Positions 26,388 through 40,462 are shown, counted from the first letter of the stretch. The stretch is 64,000 nucleotides of DNA from Botryotinia globosa (GCA_014898425.1 RCSZ01000007.1:2294001-2358000); one strand, 5' to 3'. Notes: generated by a model not told the origin, from the sequence alone. Numbers and translations are program-made.

Positions 26388-29300
26388 CAGATCGACACAA
26401 TATCCTAAAATCGAGGTATCTTCGTATTTTCGATTTTATTATATAGAATCAACTCTTTATATTCTTTATAAACTCTTTTATTTAATTCAATAATTGCTTT
26501 TATAGTAATATCATTAAATAGTGGGTTTATAATATTGAATTATTTCTTATAATTATTAAACTCTAGATTTATATATCTATTGAATCTATAATCTCTATTT
26601 AATTTTAATCAATTTTATATAATTAAAAAAAGCAGAATAAATTTTCAAATATTTTCCTTTTTCGAAATCAATTATTATAATCAAAATATTATTTCGAATA
26701 TATCAAATATTATCAAAAAACAATTTAATACTTTTGAATATAATATAAAAAGCAAATATATAATTATTACAAATTTTGTAATATTATTTGATATCTTTAT
26801 AGCATTTTATATAAATATATTTAATATAATTTTTGTAAAGGAATATATTGACTTTATAATTAATTTTGTAATTACTATTATTTTTGTTAATATTATTATT
26901 CCTTTTGTATTTTTTGATATCTGTATTCAACTTTTTGCTTATATTATATCTATTATTAGCTCTAAAACCTTTATAAAGATAACTAAATCCAATAATACAA
27001 ATAATATTAGAAACAATATACTCTTTAAATTTAGAAATATATAATCCAAGAAAACCTTTTATAACTTTATATTAAAAAGAAATTTCATTTCGAATTATAT
27101 CCAATATCAAAATCAAAGATTATTTATTAAATATAAATCCCTAGTTTTATTTAATTAACCCTTTATCTTTGTTTTCTAATAATATTTTATAAAAATCATT
27201 GAAAGTCTTTTTTTAATTAATATCCTGATAATCTTGTTTATAATTATAAACTAGATTATTATCTTTATATTTAATAATATTTGTAATTTATTTTATAATA
27301 AATATAATTAATAAAAGATATTATAAATATTAAATATTATATTTCTAATTATCTTAAAGATTTAATATAATTATATAATTATAGAAATCTTTTTTTTTTT
27401 ATAAATCTAAATAATAAGGTAATTATAGTAAATAAGATCTTTATTCTTAATAAAGTTTTTGTATAAACAAAGAAATATTCAATTATTATCAAATCCTTTA
27501 GTTATAAAATTAATAAATATTCTGATAGAATTATTTAAATTATTTTATTTATTAAAATAATTTATTTCTTTATTTTCTTTAATATTAATAATATTTTTAG
27601 ATTAATTGAAAAGAAGTATATTATAGTTCGATATAATTTAAATTGTTAAGAATATTATTTTCTTTTTAAATATAATCAATTTCTTTTTTATATTTATTAT
27701 AATTATTGAATAGATATATATAAAGGATTAATAGATATTAATTATATAATATTATTTAAATATATCAATTATTATAATTTATTTGAAATTAAATATAACA
27801 AATACTGTATTATTTTTTCATATAAGAATAATATTATAATATTTTTTATTAAAAACAAATTCAAAACTATTTGGAAGATAAATGAAATTCAGTATAAAGT
27901 GATTAATATATTTATTGAAGTTTTTGAAACAAAAATATCTAATGTTTTTATAATTATAATTATAGAGTTTATTAATAAATATAAGTATAGTAATAATATT
28001 ATTATTTAATATAAATAAATTAAATCTATTTTTATTATTAATTAAATCTTAGTTTAGAATTAAATATAAGCTTTTGCAATTATAATTTAGATATTTTTTT
28101 TTAAATAAAGATTTTTAGATTATATTCAAAAACAAATAAAAAAAAGAATAAGGATATCTTTTGTTATATATAAAGTTTTAATAAATTTAATATACTCAAT
28201 TCCAAAAATATGTTCTATTAATATTAATATAATAAACTTTATAATAAAATCTATAATCGATATATTTAATAATACAACCTCTAAATCTATTAAATTAATA
28301 TCAATAAAAGTATTTCTATATATATAATAATTCTTATAGTTTTTTATATTTAATAAATCAATATTATTTGTATTCAAAATTTTTAAATAGTTATTAATAT
28401 ACAAATACAAAATCATTCAAATTATAATTATTATATTCCAACAAACTCTTAGGATTTTGAAAATCTCAAAAAACTAAATTACTTTTAAATTATAATATAT
28501 ATATACAAAAATATTAATCTATATATATAACAATATTATTCTATATATAATAAAGATTTTTCCTAAATTGATATAAATAAAAATATTATATTTATTTTAT
28601 ACTATCAATTAAACAATAATAAAACAATTGATTATATATCTTATTTAATTCTATCATTTTAATATTTAATAAAAAGCGATTTTAATATTTAATATTATAT
28701 ATATATATATTCAAATCAAAAATATAATTTAAATATAAAAATGTGAATTTAATATACTAATCTAATAATAATAATATAGATTTCATTAATACTCCTAATA
28801 AGTTTATATATAGAGCTAATTATATTATTAATCTTATCTTCTCAAATATCCCTTTTATCAAAATTATTATTAAAAAAGATATATATAATAACTCAAATTA
28901 TAAAATATAAATTATTATTATTCTAAAATAAAACTCAACCCTATTAAAACAATATTATTATAAGATCCCAAAAATAGAATTAGAAAAATTCTGTAATCTA
29001 ATATATATCAATATAGCCCATCTTCCTAATCCTTTTTTCTTTATAAATAAAATAATAATCAAAATATATATAATTAACTTTATAATAATAATAAATATTA
29101 TTATTTATATAATTAGTAAATCTAATAAAAAAAGCAATAAAATTATATTATTTAAAATCAATAAAAAAAATAGATTCTCTATTTGCTTCTAATAATCAAT
29201 TATATTTATTTCCTATATTTCAAAAAACTTGAAAAGAATTATAATCTATTATCTGATATAAACTATATTAATCAATAATATTTTTAATTTATAATATAAA

Positions 29301-31880
29301 GAAATTCTTTTGAAAAGAATTATTATAAATCTAATTATCTATTGAATATATAATATAGAAACTATTTTTTCCTAAAGATTAAAAGTTATTATGATTATTA
29401 TAAATATCCAAAATATCTTCAATATATTTCTAAAATAAAGATTATTAAAAAGAATAATTAGATAAAACTAATTTCTAGTTTTCCTAAAATTAATCGAATT
29501 CTTTTTTATTAATCAATATATCCAAATTTATTTAAAGAATTCGATTATATTTAATTATAAGATTATATATAGAATATCTTAGGATTTCTTTTTTTTAATT
29601 CTATATATATTATATTTAATTAAATTTATATTATAGAATACAAAATTATACTTTGAATATATTAATAATCTTTGTTTATATTAAGCTTTTTTAATCTTTG
29701 AATTTCAATATTTTTATTTTGATAAATAATATAAAAAAGATCTTTGAATAAAATAATAATAATAAAATTACTTTTATATTCAAAAAACTCAAAATAATTT
29801 ATTTTATTAAAAAAAAAATTATATTTCTCTTTATATTATTAATAAAAAACTCACCATTATATTGATTATTATAATCAAAAATAAAATATAATTTGTTTTA
29901 AAATAATTTAGAATTTGATTTAATAAAAAACTCTTTTTTTAAAAATAATAACTCTAAAAACTATTAAAACTTAAATAATAATATATTATATTTATAATTT
30001 TGTAAAAATAATTAATAGTTTTCTAATCTTAATTTTGTATAAAGCTATTATTATTTATATTATTTCTTTTTTTATATATAAAATCAAAATATAATTCAAT
30101 AATAAAATGAAATTATTTATATTTAATATATTATCTGTAATCTTATTATCTTTTTCTAAATAGATTAATATATCAATTTATTAAGATAAATATTTGTTTT
30201 AATATTTAAGAATATATTTCTAATTTGAAAGATTATTTTAATAATAGTTTTTTTTAGAAATATAAATATTTTATCTATTAATATAATATTAAATAAAACT
30301 AAGTTTTATTTTATTATATATATCTAATTAATGAATATCTTTTATTTTATAATTCATTAAATTATATTTCTATTTATTATTAGAAATAAAGATATTAATT
30401 AATAATAAAAATCTAAAACCAAAATTCAGTATTTAGGAATAATCTTTTCTAATATTATATATTCTATATTATAATCTTTACATTTCTTTTTAGAATATCG
30501 AATAAATCCAATAGAAAATATTAATAAAAAAATAATAATTATTAACTTCAAAAAATAATAATTTTATTTTCTTTTTAATAAAGTTTTAATTTTTTTCAAA
30601 TAATTTTAAATAAGTTGTTAATAGAAAGAGATTTATTAGATATAGGTATATAATATATTAAAATAAAAAGCAAATTGTAATTAGCTTAAATTTGATTAAT
30701 AATATCTTATACATTTTTGATTTAAAGATAATTAGAGTTTATATAAATTTCAAATATATTTTAAAAATCTTTTTATTTAATAGATAATATTTATAGTTTT
30801 ATATTAATAATTTTTAATAATTTGATATTTATATAATAATACATTTAACCTTTTTTTAATAGGTTTTTTATATTTATTAAAATATTATATAGATTTTTGA
30901 TATTAGAATTTATTAATCCTTTAAATATATAGATATTGAAAAAAACAAAGCTATCAACAAACTTATTAATCTTAAAATCTATAAATCTATTTAGAATCTA
31001 AAACCTACCTTAATATTTATTATTAATGGGATAGGAATTATTATTAAAAGATTTTATAATTAAATGGAATAATTTTAATAAAAGAAATAATAATTTATTC
31101 TTTTAGATATTTATAATAAATAGAATCTTATTTATATAATTAAACTTTCTTCGAAATTAGATTTGTTAAGAAAAATATTATACTATATTCTAATTATATA
31201 TATAGAATATAAAGATTTTGTATAATATTATAGGAAATTCTAATATCAAAATATTAACTTGGAATATTTCTACAATTATTAAAAGATTTCTAAACATCTA
31301 GTATTATATTATAAATCATTAATTTAATTTAAATAATAATTTAAATAATAATTTTTATTTCTATTTTTATTAATAATAGAAAGCTTTAAATACCTTTTAC
31401 TTCTAATATTACAATTGCTAATATTAACCGAATTCTTTAAAATTATTTGATTTTATACTAATATCTGCTCTCATTAAGAATATTTGATTACCTTTTTTCT
31501 TTCTTTTTTTTCTTTTTTTTTTAATTGAATTCTATTTTTTCCTTATTTAATTTAAACAATAATCAAAGAATATTATAAAAATTCCTTTTAATATTCATAT
31601 ATTTTATAAATATATATCTTTATAATATTATATTTATTTATTTCTAAAAAACTATATCTAGTTTTTTAAAATCCTGAAATATTATTAGCTTTATTTCAAT
31701 TAATAGAAAAAGAGTTATTCAAATAAACTTTAATTCTTATATATATAAATTGCTTTTTAAAATATTAAATAAATCTATAGCTTAATATATCTCTATATCT
31801 CTCAAAAGATTTCTAGAGTTGATTTTAAACCAGCTCAATAGATGTTAATAAATACTACTACTATTACTACTACTACTACT
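26388..31880 (+). mobile_element. LINE family A, copy A2 (full length, RIP-mutated, 13-bp target duplication)
   Basis: The 5,493-bp element begins CAGATCGACACAA and ends in a TACTACTAC tail. It is flanked by perfect 13-bp direct repeats AAAAGCTTTTTAT (26,375-26,387 and 31,881-31,893) and lies inside part G. Translating 28,785 onward gives a frame containing IINLIFSNIPFIK and, about 15 residues on, NSNYK. The LINE AP-endonuclease motifs IDLTFSN and SDH would give these by C-to-T and G-to-A changes. Endonuclease, 3' simple-repeat tail and variable-length target duplication together support a Tad/I-type LINE. The reverse transcriptase should lie downstream but is too mutated to recognise. It cannot be functional. 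Confidence 0.7.
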
Positions 31881-33113
31881 AAAAGCTTTTTATATAGAAA
31901 AGAACTTGATTAATTATTCTATAAATAATCAGATTTATTGATTGAAGTTGATTGCAAATATTTAATTGAATATTGAATAGTTTGTATTTAATCAAAGATG
32001 AAACAATATTCTATTGAAATCTTTTATCCAATAGAAAGATATAGATAAATTATTTTCAAGATTTCAGACTTCAGGATTTTCGGGATTTCGGGATTTTCGA
32101 GATTTTCTTTGTCTTTTGAGGATTTTGTAGAAAGCTCATAAAGTTCCGTATTTTCAATCATTTCCTAGAATTCTAAATCTTTTAAATATGTTCTACAGCT
32201 TTAGAATTTTCAAACTATTTTCTGGATTTTCTGGATCTCCTAAATTCTAGGATTTTCAAATCTCAGATACCTTCTAATGTTTTCGATCTTTTAGATTTTC
32301 AGGGTTTCTAAAATTCCTTTTAGATTTTCAAGAATTCAATAGAAAGTTAATAGAACTCTATATTTTTACTCATTTTTGAGATTTTTAGATTTTGAATATT
32401 ATATACCAATGAAATATTATTGAATATAAATTATTATTTTATCAAAACCAAATTAATTTTTTCTTGGAATTTTTTAAATTTTTCAAGTTTGGGATTTCAG
32501 ATTTCTAGGATATCTGCTGAACAAATCTCCAGAATCCATTCTATTTCTTTTGGGATTTTCAATTTTTATAAGATTAATGGGAAGTTATTAAAACTTGTTT
32601 GTTTTTGGATTTTATAGATTTTATAGATTTTTAAAAAACAAATAGCTTTTAAAAAAGAAAACCAAAAAAAAGAAAGCAAAACCCTATTGAATACAAATCA
32701 CCACCCTACAAAAAGCAAATCGATTTCTTTTCGAATTTCATGAGTTCTTTAAGATTGCTTTCAAACTTTGAATCATAAATTCAATTAATTCTTAATACTC
32801 TTATATTATAATATAACTCTTTTAAAATTGTAAACAACTAAATCTTATAAAACGAAGATATCAATATTATATAATCAGTTTATTATATAAAATTTAATAA
32901 GATTTAAAAGCAGAAATCAACTTAATAATGATTAATTATTGAATAACTTTTAAAAACTTTTGAAAAATATTAAGCAAATTATTAAATAATTATAAAATAA
33001 ATAAAAATAAAAGCTTTAGAAAGAAGAGCTTTATTATAGACATCAATATAACACCAAGATTGATTATATTTCAAATAAAGCTCTATTATAGACAGTTTCA
33101 CAATATAGTTACT
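31881..33113. repeat. Segment D2, middle piece of part G (G2)
   Basis: Continues part G after LINE A2, matching G1 from about 15,740 to 17,700, including two units of the 250-300 bp internal repeat (phrases at 32,425 and 32,685). It is interrupted at 33,114 by LINE copy A3. Repeated GGATTTTCGGGATTTC-like phrases occur at 32,060-32,110. Confidence 0.5.
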
Positions 33114-35858
33114 CAGATCAATACAATATCCCAAAATCGAAATATCTTTGTATTTTTGACTTTATTATACAGAATTAATTCTCTATATTTTCTATAAACC
33201 TTTTCATTTAATCTAATAATTATTCTTATAATAATATCATTAGATAATAAGTTTATAATATTGAATTATTTCTTATAGTTATTAAACTCTAAATTTATAT
33301 ATCTATCGTACTTATAATCCTTATTCAATTTTAATCAACTTTATATAATTAAAAAAAAAAGTAGAATAAATATTCAAATATCTTTCTCTTTCGAAATTAA
33401 TCACTATAATCAAAATATTATTTCAAGTATATTAAATATCATTAAAAAACAATTTAATATCTTTAAATATAATACAAAAAGCAAATATACAATTATTATA
33501 AACCTTGTAATATTATTCGATATCTTTATAATATTTTATACAAATATATCTAATATAACTTTTACAAAAGAATTTATTAATTTTATAATTAATTTTATAA
33601 TTATTATTATTTTTATTAATATTATTGTTTCTTTTATATTTCTCAATATCTATATTCAATCCTTTATTTATATTATATTTATTATCAATTTTAAAATCTT
33701 TATAAAAACAATTAAATTCGATAATATAAATAGTATTAGAAACAATTTATTTTTTAAGTTTAGAAATATATAATTCAAGAAAACCTTTTATAGTTTTATA
33801 TTAGAAAGAAATTCTATTTCGAATTATATTTAATATTAGAATTGGAGATTATTTATTAAATACAAACTCTTAGTTTTATTTAATTAATTCTTTATCTTTA
33901 TTTTTTGATAATATTTTATAGAAATTATTAAAGATTTCTTTTTAATTAATATCCCAATAATTTTGTTTTTAACTATAAATTAAATTATTATTTTTATAAC
34001 TAATAATATTCGCGATTTATTTTTCAATAAATATAATCAATAAAAGATATTATAAATATTAGATACTATATTTCTAATCATTTCAAAAATTTAATATAAT
34101 TATATAATTATAGAAATCCCTATTTTCTTTATAAATCTAAATAATAGAATAATTATAATAAATAAAGTTCTTATTCTTAATAAAACCTTTATACAAATAA
34201 AAAAGTATTTAGTTATTATCAAATCCTTTAATTATAAAATCAGTGAATATTCTAATAAAATTATTTGGATTATTTTATTTATTAAAATAATCCGTTCTTT
34301 TACTTTTTTTAATATTAATAGTTCTTTTAGACTAATTGAAAAGAAATATATTATAACCTAATATAATTCAGATTGCTAAGGATATTATTCCTTTTTCAAA
34401 TATAATTAATTCTCTTTTTATATTTATTATAGTTATTAAATAAATATATATAAAGGATTAATAGATATTAATTATATAATATTATTTAAATATATTAATT
34501 ATTATAATCTATTTGAAATTAAATATAATAAATATTCTATTATTTTTTAATATAAGAATAATATTATAATATTCTTTATTAAGAATAAATTTAAAATTAT
34601 TTGGAAGGTAAAAAAGATTCAATATAAAATGATTAATATATTTATTAAAGTTTTTGAAATAGAAATATCTAATATTTCTATAATTATAGTTATAAAGTCT
34701 ATTAATAAATACAAATATAATATTATTATTGTTTAATATAAATAGGCTGAATCTATTCTTATTATTAATTAGATTTTATTTTAGAATTAGATATAAGCTT
34801 TTATAATTATAACTTAAATATGCATTTTCCTTTGAATAAAAGCTTCTAGAATATATCCAAAAACAAATAAAGGAAAGGATAAGGTTGTTTCTTATTATAT
34901 ATAAAGTTCTGATAAACTTAGTATATTTGATTTCGAAAATATATTCTATTAATATTAATATAATATAATAAATCCTATAATGAAATCTGTAATTAATAAA
35001 TCTAATAATATAATCTATAGATTTATTAGATTAATATCAGCAAAAGCATTTCTATATATATAATAATTCTTATAATCTTTGATATTTAATAAATTGATAT
35101 TATATATATTTAGAAATTCTAAATAATTATTAATATATAAATTCAAAACTATTTTAATAGATTTCTAGGATTTTGAGAATTTTAAAGAATTAAATTATTT
35201 TTGGATTATAATATATATATATATAAATATTGATTTATATATATAACAATATTATTTTATATATAATAAAGATTTTTTTTGGATTAATATAAATAGAAAT
35301 ATTATATTCAATTTATATTATTAGTTGGATAATAATAAGGCAATTAATTATATATTTTATTTAATTTTATTATTTTGATATTTGGTAGAGAGTGATTTTA
35401 ATATTTAATATTATATATTCAAATCAAAAATATAATTTAGATATAAAGATTTAAATTTAATATATTAATTTAATAATAATAATATAAACTTTATTAATAT
35501 TTTTAGTAAATTTATATATAGAGTTAATTATATTATTAATTTTATTTTTTCAACTATTTTTTTTATTAAAATTATTATTAGAAAAAATATATATAATAAT
35601 TTGAATTATAAAATACAAATTATTATTATTTTAGAATGGAGTATAATTCTATTAAAATAATATTATTATAGAATTCTAAAAATAGAATTAAAAAAACTCT
35701 TTGATCTAATATATATTGATATAATCTATTTTTCTAGCCTTTTTTTTCTTATAAATAAAATTGTAATTGAAATATATATAATAGATTTTATAATAATAAT
35801 AAATATTATTATTTATATAATTAATAAATTTAATAAAGGAGGTGGTAAAACTATATTA

Positions 35859-36408
35859 TAATAAATTTCCAAATATAAGGAGGTATATTGGGATTATTTC
35901 TGTAAATATAATATTTTAGATAAGAATATTCTCTAAATAATTTGAATTTTTTATAAAATAATTTGATAAATAAAATATAATTATTAGAAAAATATTATAA
36001 ATAAAATTAAAGATAATAAAAAGTTTTATAAAATTATTAATTAATATAAACTAAAGCTTAATTTGAAATTGTTTTTATTATATATTAATAGAAATTTTAT
36101 TAAAGATATTATAAAGAAAACTAAAATTTTATATAAAAAGGTTTTCAATTGCTTTAATATTTTCAATAATTTTGAATACAATTCTCTTAAAAATTAGAAT
36201 AGATTGGGTATTTTAGGGTAATCCCAATCTATTTCAATAAAAAAGATTGAATATAATATTATTAAAATCTTTAATATTTTATTAGATATTAATTGTATTA
36301 TAATATAAATATTTAAGATTTATTGATTAATAATTGATAATATTTTATATAAACTTTATAATTAATATTTAATATTTAGTTTTATTTTATAAATCTAGAA
36401 ATTTATTA
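35859..36408. mobile_element. 550-bp insertion inside LINE A3, MITE-like
   Basis: Comparison with A2 shows that similarity leaves the LINE after 35,858 and returns at 36,409. The insert begins TAATAAATTTCC and ends AGAAATTTATTA, an inverted match of 11 bases. A stem-loop (AGATTGGG ... CCCAATCT) lies at 36,203-36,232. The flanks show only a loose duplication. In AT-rich DNA short inverted ends can arise by chance, so the MITE label is tentative; the insertion itself is clear from the alignment. Confidence 0.45.
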
Positions 36409-37919
36409 AAATAATTATATTATTTAAAATCAATAAAAAGAATAGGTTTTTTATTTACTTTTAATAACCAATTATATTTATTTTTTATCTTTCAAAAAGT
36501 TTGAAAAGAATTATAATTTGTTATTTGATATAAATTATATTAATTAATAATATCTTTAATTTATAATATAAAAAAACTTTTTTTAAAAGAATTATTATAG
36601 ATTTGATTGTTTGTTTTATATATAATATAAAAATTGCTTTTTTCTAAGGATTAGAAATTATTATAATTATTATAAATATTCAAAATACTTTTAATATACT
36701 TTTAAAATAAAGATTATTAAAAAGAATAATCAGATAAAATTAGCTCTTAGTTTTTCTAAAACTAATTAATTTCTTTTTTATTAATTAATATATTTGAATT
36801 TGTTTAAAGAATTCGATTATATTTAATTATAAGGTTATATATAGAATATTATAAAACTTCTTTTTCTTTTTAATTCTATATATATTATATTTAATTGAAT
36901 TTATATTACAAAATATAAAACTATATTTTGAATATATTAATAATTTTTATCTATATTGGATTTTTCAATCTCTAAATATCAATATTTTTATTTTAATAAA
37001 TAATATAAGAAAAATTCTTGAATGAAATAATAATAATAAGATTACCTTTATTTCCAAAAAACTTGAAATGATTTATTTTATTAAAAAAAAAGGGATTATA
37101 TTTCTTTTTATATTATTAATAAAAAGTTTATTATTATATCAATTATTATAATCAAAAATAAAGTATAATTTATTCTAAAACAATTTAAAGTTTGATTTGA
37201 TAGAATTTTTTTTTTAAAAGATATATTATTATAAGAGTTGTTAAAGTTTGAATAGTGATATATTATATCTATAATTTTGTAAAGATAATCAATAGTTTTT
37301 CAATCTTAATTTTATATAAAGCTATTATTATTTATATTATCCTTTCTTTTATATATAAAACCAAAGTGTAATTCAATAGTAAAACAAAACCATTTTGTAT
37401 TTAATATGCTACCTATAATCTTGCTATCTCTTCTCAAATAGATTGATATATCAACCTATTAGAATAAACATTTATTTTAATATTTAAAAGTATATTTCCA
37501 ATCTAAAAGATTATTCCAATAATTACTTTTTTTAGAAATATAAGCATTCTATTTACTAATATAATATTAAATAAAATCAAATTTTGTTTTGCTATATATA
37601 TTTAATTAATAAATATTTCTTATTCTATAATCTATTAGATTATATCTTCACTTATTATTAAAGATAAGGATACTAATTAATAACAAAAATCTAAAATCAA
37701 AATTCAATATTTAGAAATAATTCTTTTTAGTATTATATATTTTATATTACAATCTTTATATTTCTTTTTAAAATATTAAATAAATTTAATAAGAAGTATT
37801 AATAAAAAAATAATAATTATTAACTTTAAGGAATAATAATCTCATTTTTTTTAATAAAATTTCAATCTTTTCAAATAGTTTTGAATAAATTATTAATAAA
37901 GAAAAATTTGTTAGATATA

Positions 37920-38475
37920 TGTTAGGATATATATATAGTAATAAGCTGTCAGGACTTCAATCCCTGATATTGTATCTTTTGATTAGATTGTGTGTATAGT
38001 GTAATAATAAAGCTTATAACTTTTATTGATTCTATACAAATTGGTTTTATATATATAATAGAGTATTAGGAATTAAGAAATAGATATTATTCTAGGATCT
38101 CTGATTTGGGTTTGTTTGATTGGGAATATAGTAGATATTCTTAATAAGAAGTAGATTAGAGGCAAGGATATATCTACTTAATGATTAGATATTCTGAATT
38201 CATTAATAATTGATTATTAATAGTAAGAATATAGCTAATATAATTATATATTATATATTATATAATTAATTATATAAATAAATATCTTTATAATTAATTT
38301 TTTTGGAATAAAAAGAATAAAAGAGAGAAGCTTTGTTAGGATATATATATAATAATAAATTATTAGAATTTCAATTCCTAATACTATGCCTTTTGATCAG
38401 ATTGTGTGTATAGTGTAGTAGTAAAGCTTACAACTTCTATTTGGTTTCATGTGAATTGGTTTTATGCACATAACA
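37920..38475 (+). mobile_element. TRIM (miniature LTR retrotransposon) inside LINE A3
   Basis: Two direct repeats, 37,920-38,060 (141 bp) and 38,334-38,475 (142 bp), each begin TGTTAGGATATATATA. The better preserved one ends CACATAACA, giving TGTTA...TAACA ends. They flank 273 bp with no coding capacity. The element is bounded by ATATA on both sides (37,915-37,919 and 38,476-38,480), a 5-bp target duplication. A purine tract (AAAAGAGAGAAG) sits just before the right LTR. The LTRs differ by transitions only in the stretches I compared, as expected from RIP. Such elements need enzymes supplied by a larger relative, which is not in this window. Confidence 0.8.
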
Positions 38476-39709
38476 ATATAGATATATAATATATTAAAAT
38501 AAAAAGCAAATCATTATTAATTCAAACTTTATTAATAATATTTTATATATTTTCGATTTAAAGGTAATCGGGATTTATATAGATTTCAAATATATTCTAA
38601 AAACCTTTTTATTTAATAAATAATATTTATAATTTTATATTAATAATATTTTAATAATTTAATATCTATATAATAATATATTCGATTTTTTTCAATAAAT
38701 CTTTTATATTTATTAAAATATTATATAAATCTTTGATATTAGAGTTTATTGATTTTTTAAATATATAGAAATTAAAGGGAATAAGGTTGTTAATAAACTT
38801 ATTAATTTTGAGGTTTGTAAACCTATTTGGGATTTAGGATTTGTTTTAATATTTATTATTAATAGAATAGGAATTATTATTAAAAAGCTTTATAATTAAA
38901 TAAAGCAATTCTAATGGAAAAAATAATAATCTATTCTTTTAAATATTTATAATAGATAGAATTTTGTTTATATAATTAAACTTTTTTTAGAATTAGATTT
39001 ATTAAAAAAAATTATATTATATTTTAATTATATATATAGAATATAAGGATTTTGTATAATATTATAGAAAGTTTTAATATCAAAATATTAATTTGAAATG
39101 TTTTTGTAATTATTAAAAAACTTTTAAATATTTGATATTATATTGTAAATCATTAATTCAATTTAGGAAATAGTTTAAATAATTATTTTTATTTTTATTT
39201 TTATTGATAATAAAAGGTTTTAGTTATTTCTTATTTCTAATATTATAATTGTTAATATTGATTGAATTTTTTGAAATCATTTGGTTTTATATTAATATTT
39301 GTTTTTATTAAAAATATCTAATTATCTTTTTTCTTTTTTTTCTTTTTTTTTTCTTTTTAAATAAACTTTGCTCTTTCCTTATTTAAATTAAATAATAATT
39401 AAGGGATATAATAAAAATACTTTTCAATATTAATATATTTTATAAATATATATTTTTATAATTTATATTTGTTTGTTTTTAAAGAATTATATTTGGCTTT
39501 TTAGAATCCTGAAAATATTATTAGTTTTATTTCAATTGGTGGAAAAGGAATTATTCAAATGAATTCTGATTTTTATATATATAAATTGTTTTTTAAGGTA
39601 TTAGATAAGTTTATAATTTAATATATCCCTATATCCCTTAGGAGATTCCCAGGGTTGGTTTTAAGCTGGCTCGATGGATGTTAATAAATATTATTATTAT
39701 TACTACTAA

Positions 39710-39895
39710 TATAATATCAATATCGGACCAATTATTATTCTAATACTAAAGAGCTTTTATATATATAATAATTTTTAAAAAAAAAGATTTCAAAGATTTT
39801 AATTAAAAGTCTTATCATAGGTCTATATTTTTTATACTTTATATCAATCGTCATCTTACATTGATTTCAACATAATAATTCTTTAAAAAGATATA
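39710..39895. repeat. Segment D2, right piece of part G (G2)
   Basis: After the tail of LINE A3, part G resumes: 39,780-39,890 (AAAAGTCTTATCATAGGTCTATA, then AATCGTCATCTTACAT) matches G1 at 17,760-17,835. Thus A2 and A3 both interrupt one original G element. Confidence 0.5.
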
Positions 39896-40462
39896 AAAAA
39901 CTACGAAATAAAATTAGTTCTTTGAAAGAAATATAATATTATAATTAATGACAACTTTTGTAATATTTTGAAAAGAATTGAATAACAAAAGAAAAATGAT
40001 GATAATAAATAAAAAATACAAATTTTTATAAATATTTTAAGGGATTTATAAATGAAAGGGTTTTGAATAAAACAAATCAATTCCATAAACAACCTAAAGG
40101 ATTTAAAAAAAATCATTCATAAAATTGACCAAAAATCTTATTAGAAAAGTATAGAAAAGAATAGATTTTTTTTCTATCTATTTTATTCAATTACTATTAA
40201 ATATAAGTATATTATATAATCTTGATATAGCTATATAGATTGAATTGATTATGAATTGATTACTACTACTATGTTTCTACTAAAATTGATTATTATTTAT
40301 ATCATTAATATTATTTCAAATTAAAACTAAACTCTCCAATTATAATATTAATTTAATAAACACATTATTTATAAAACTTGATTTTTATATATGTTCTATC
40401 ATAAAATAAATTATCCAATAAAACTTGATTTTCAACCTTTGAAAAGGATATAATTATAATTA
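39896..40462. other. AT-rich DNA, nothing recognisable
   Basis: About 570 bases between the end of segment D2 and family C copy C3. No partner found in the window and no open frame with coding character. Confidence 0.4.

Larger units (their letters stand above)
33114..39709 (+). mobile_element. LINE family A, copy A3 (with two later insertions)
   Basis: A3 starts CAGATCAATACAATATCCC and ends with a mutated tail (TATTATTATTATTACTACTA) at about 39,709. It is collinear with A2 except for extra DNA at 35,859-36,408 (550 bp) and 37,915-38,475 (TRIM plus one duplicated 5-mer). Subtracting these leaves about 5.5 kb, the size of A2. The endonuclease remnant is at 35,490-35,640 (IINFIFST, then NYKIQIII). 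Where A2 keeps C, A3 often has T, while A2 has A where A3 keeps G, so the two copies were mutated on opposite strands in patches. I could not find a clear target duplication. Confidence 0.65.

Noticed and set aside
33095..33113. Target duplication for LINE copy A3
   Set aside because: The flanks (CAATATAGTTACT on the left, AATATAATATCAATATC on the right) share only AT-rich words; no exact duplication can be claimed.
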